Below, piece by piece: positions 61,511 to 64,000 of a DNA stretch of 64,000 bases. Each line of letters starts with the position of its first letter. The stretch's first letter is position 1. Below the pieces are notes generated by a model. That model was given only the letters and a program-made list of their open reading frames with translations, was not told where the DNA came from and ran no database searches. The position numbers and the translations under genes were made by a program. The stretch spans positions 88,865 through 152,864 of the forward strand of contig QXVZ01013980.1 of NCBI GenBank assembly GCA_008931825.1, given 5' to 3'. This DNA is from Phallusia fumigata. Lineage: Eukaryota > Chordata > Ascidiacea > Phlebobranchia > Ascidiidae.

Positions 61511-63991
61511 GTAAGTCAATCTGTCACAGTAACAAAAATAAACACATCGGAGAGTTGCTTTTTATGATGATTATTTTGCTGTGATGCTGCTATGAACACA
61601 GTCTGTGACTGCATTTATATGCCAATAAGTATTGTTGTATAAACACAACACTGAAAATATTGTCTGTAAAAATTAATGCAATATTTTTTTGAAAACATTT
61701 GTAATGTTGTTGACTAGAATAAATTGTTTCATTTTCTAAAAATACTTGCCGATAACATGGAGCTACAAAATTTTCATGAACCGATCTCGAAGAAAGTATT
61801 TTTAAATGGCTTTTTACAAAACAATAAAACCAGGCAACAATAGCAAAAACAAATGCTTACAAGTAACAGATTTTAGGCAACAATACACGAGCAATTTTAC
61901 ACTTTGTTATCGGTTGGTTTACCGAAGTTTTACCAAAAATCATGAAACCTTAGCTTAAATTAAAATTGTTAACGTTTTAGACCGATTCAAGACAACATTT
62001 CTGATATTTACGAGTCTCTTACAATTCACGCCTTGATCTGAACTACAAAATCAAAATTTCCAGAATCGCGATAACTTCCCCAACTCGGTTTTTCTGAACC
62101 ACATTTTGCTTAACTACACTTACTGCCGGGAAACTATTTATCTGCGAAACCATCGTACCAGAATTCACCTCCTTAACACTTGATGCAATATTGAAGACCT
62201 TCTGTTCAAACGTCGTTGCGCAACGTATGAAAAATTCATCTACGACACAAAAGCACCTTTCCGCTTCCACACGTCAAGTCATTCTTACAACATAATGCCC
62301 TTCTGTGACGACGCTGCTCTGTGACGTAGCGAGGTAACTCCAGGTATTTTAGGAAGTTTTTTATAGATCGCATGTGGCAGTTAACAGTAAACTTGTCAAA
62401 AACGTACAATTGCAAACCCTATTGAGCATTTTGGATTTTAGGTGAAATAAAAAACTTTGGCATATTTTTTCTTTAACGCAACTGTCACAAAAAAACAAAA
62501 AACTGATGACAAGGCAGAAACGCCCCCTATTAAAACGACATTATAAACTCCATACGTTTAGTTTAAGATGTTTAGGTATTGTTTTTAGGGCACTCAACGT
62601 CTAAAACAAATCGTCGCTACCTCCACAAACGCATCAGTCCCTTGTACTGACTTTGGGCTACATTGCTCCAGCCCAGTTTTCCCTGATTACATAAGCCCAA
62701 GGTAATAACCTCCAATTCAAAATAGAAAATGCTCTGACGAAACAGCAATGATGACTAATGCACAACCAAACACTCTATCGACCACATAAACCAACGCAAT
62801 CTTGAGACGTCAACAAATCACGGTCTGATGATTGAGTGGTAGGGGGCGAATGGGCTTCTATAGTTTTTACTGAATTCCCTCAAGACCTTGGCATCCGGAA
62901 AAGATCAATATTTAGAGAACATAATCAGCCATAATCGACAGGCCAAAGCCACTTACAACCTTCAAAAGCAATTGCTAACCTGCTGTTGTACAAAGGTCAG
63001 ATATTGAACAACGATCTCTCGAAGTAAAATGTTAATTTGGTCGCAAAACAATGGTTTAAGGTTTGGGGATTTAATACTTGCAAAAAATACACTTGAGAAA
63101 ATATGCTTTTCGTTAAACCATGATCTAAAAAAAAACAAGAAAAGGCCGAAATAAGTCGCTTGAAACAAGACTGCATCATGTGGATAACGTGTATTCAATT
63201 TGTTAGCGAGATATTATTTTTGTGGAAAACATGCCGAAGTAGTGATGTGAGAATTGTAGACATATTAGTTTGGTTTTAAAACCATGCATAATTTTATTTT
63301 GAAATTAAGAATTATTACATTGACGGAACCCGCAAGAGACTTGATGCTCGTTCACAATTAAAACTTGCTCTGTGGCGCCCACGTCCGGTCGCTACGTTTC
63401 ATTTTGTTATGTACACTGAAAATTGTGTTTCAACTGAGTGTTGGAATTACTTTCGAATCGACGGGGAGGTTGAGCTGATAGTATTTAAGCAGCGACCTGT
63501 TTCTTTTACAAAATAAATGAGAACTAAAAAATATTAAAAAAAAATTTAGGTGTTCTTTGGTCAAACTTGGTGCCAATCTAAATTGGTGGAGCTTTTTTTC
63601 AAACAAAAATTATTACACAAGAAACTAAAATACCCAGTCGTTAATTTGTAACATTTGCAACTTACAACTTTTACACGTGTAATACCCGAATGGCGAAACT
63701 CGACTGGATGCTTTGTGATAATAACTGATGAGTGCACTCAACTAAACACTCAACCAATACTCATCGAATACTTCACTCTCGACGCTTTTTTGTGAAACGT
63801 GTCAGACTGAAATTGACAAAGTTACACAGCACTTTTGTCAGTGTCACAAAAGGTGCTGATATTTACACTGAAGGTGTTGGTATGTCAAATACTAGTTTTT
63901 GCCGAGGACCCTAAAACTGCAGATTGTTACACCGAAGCTATTAAACTGTTATCAGAATTGCAACCTGTATTATAACAGAATTCAATTTCAG
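61511..63991. other. Non-coding to the right edge
   Basis: No exon is firmly supported. A minus-strand frame at 62043-62270 has a protein-like N-terminal half ending SSVKE at a GTGAAT donor, but it starts with GTG and has no partner exon. Confidence 0.35.
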
Positions 63992-64000
63992 GAGACTGTG

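Noticed and set aside
62043-62270. Minus-strand frame considered as a VGLUT 5' exon.
   Set aside because: It begins with GTG, does not resemble VGLUT N-termini and has no demonstrated junction to 60095.
1-64000. Search for retroviral, LTR, Polinton-like or toxin-gene fossils and for CRISPR-like arrays.
   Set aside because: No reverse transcriptase, integrase, capsid or envelope motifs, no long terminal repeats and no regularly spaced repeats were recognised.

Overview
The window looks like chordate, probably tunicate, nuclear DNA, most likely Ciona. It is AT-rich and has compact genes with many short exons, GT-AG introns and AATAAA signals. Its one VGLUT-type transporter and one PPP1R3-type subunit each resemble a whole vertebrate paralogue group. 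The species call is inference. No rRNA, canonical tRNA, CRISPR array or retroviral, LTR or Polinton-like element was recognised. Exon models were built by hand from splice signals, reading phase and family similarity.

Layout. 60-5947 (+): a multicopper oxidase cut by the left edge, all four copper motifs intact, with a final exon encoding a membrane anchor. 7303-9306 (-): pieces of an unrecognised gene. 11068-14887 (-): a second unrecognised gene made of short exons; its start codon lies head to head with the next gene, 176 bp away. 15064-32191 (+): a kinesin-3 protein of the KIF28/KLP-6 type, about 30 exons, with an FHA domain, an RRxS repeat and a predicted hydrophobic tail anchor. 32237-47908: about 15.7 kb with no convincing coding exon but two promoter-like clusters. 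47970-51635 (+): a PPP1R3 glycogen-targeting subunit with an RVxF motif and a CBM21 domain. 52944-60095 (-): a 12-exon vesicular glutamate transporter, tail to tail with PPP1R3. 61439 to the right edge: a possible start of another + strand gene.

The genes do not form a pathway. The clearest shared theme is sequence-level: the palindrome TGACGTCA and close variants occur dozens of times, where about one exact copy is expected by chance. They lie in intergenic DNA, in promoter-like clusters, inside exons and in the 3' splice sites of at least six introns. Three DNA-transposon relics of MITE type were found; two have matching 8-bp flanks. The best leads are the kinesin tail (RRxS octapeptides plus tail anchor), a membrane-anchored versus soluble switch in the oxidase, the two hidden minus-strand genes, and the TGACGTCA-type splice acceptors.
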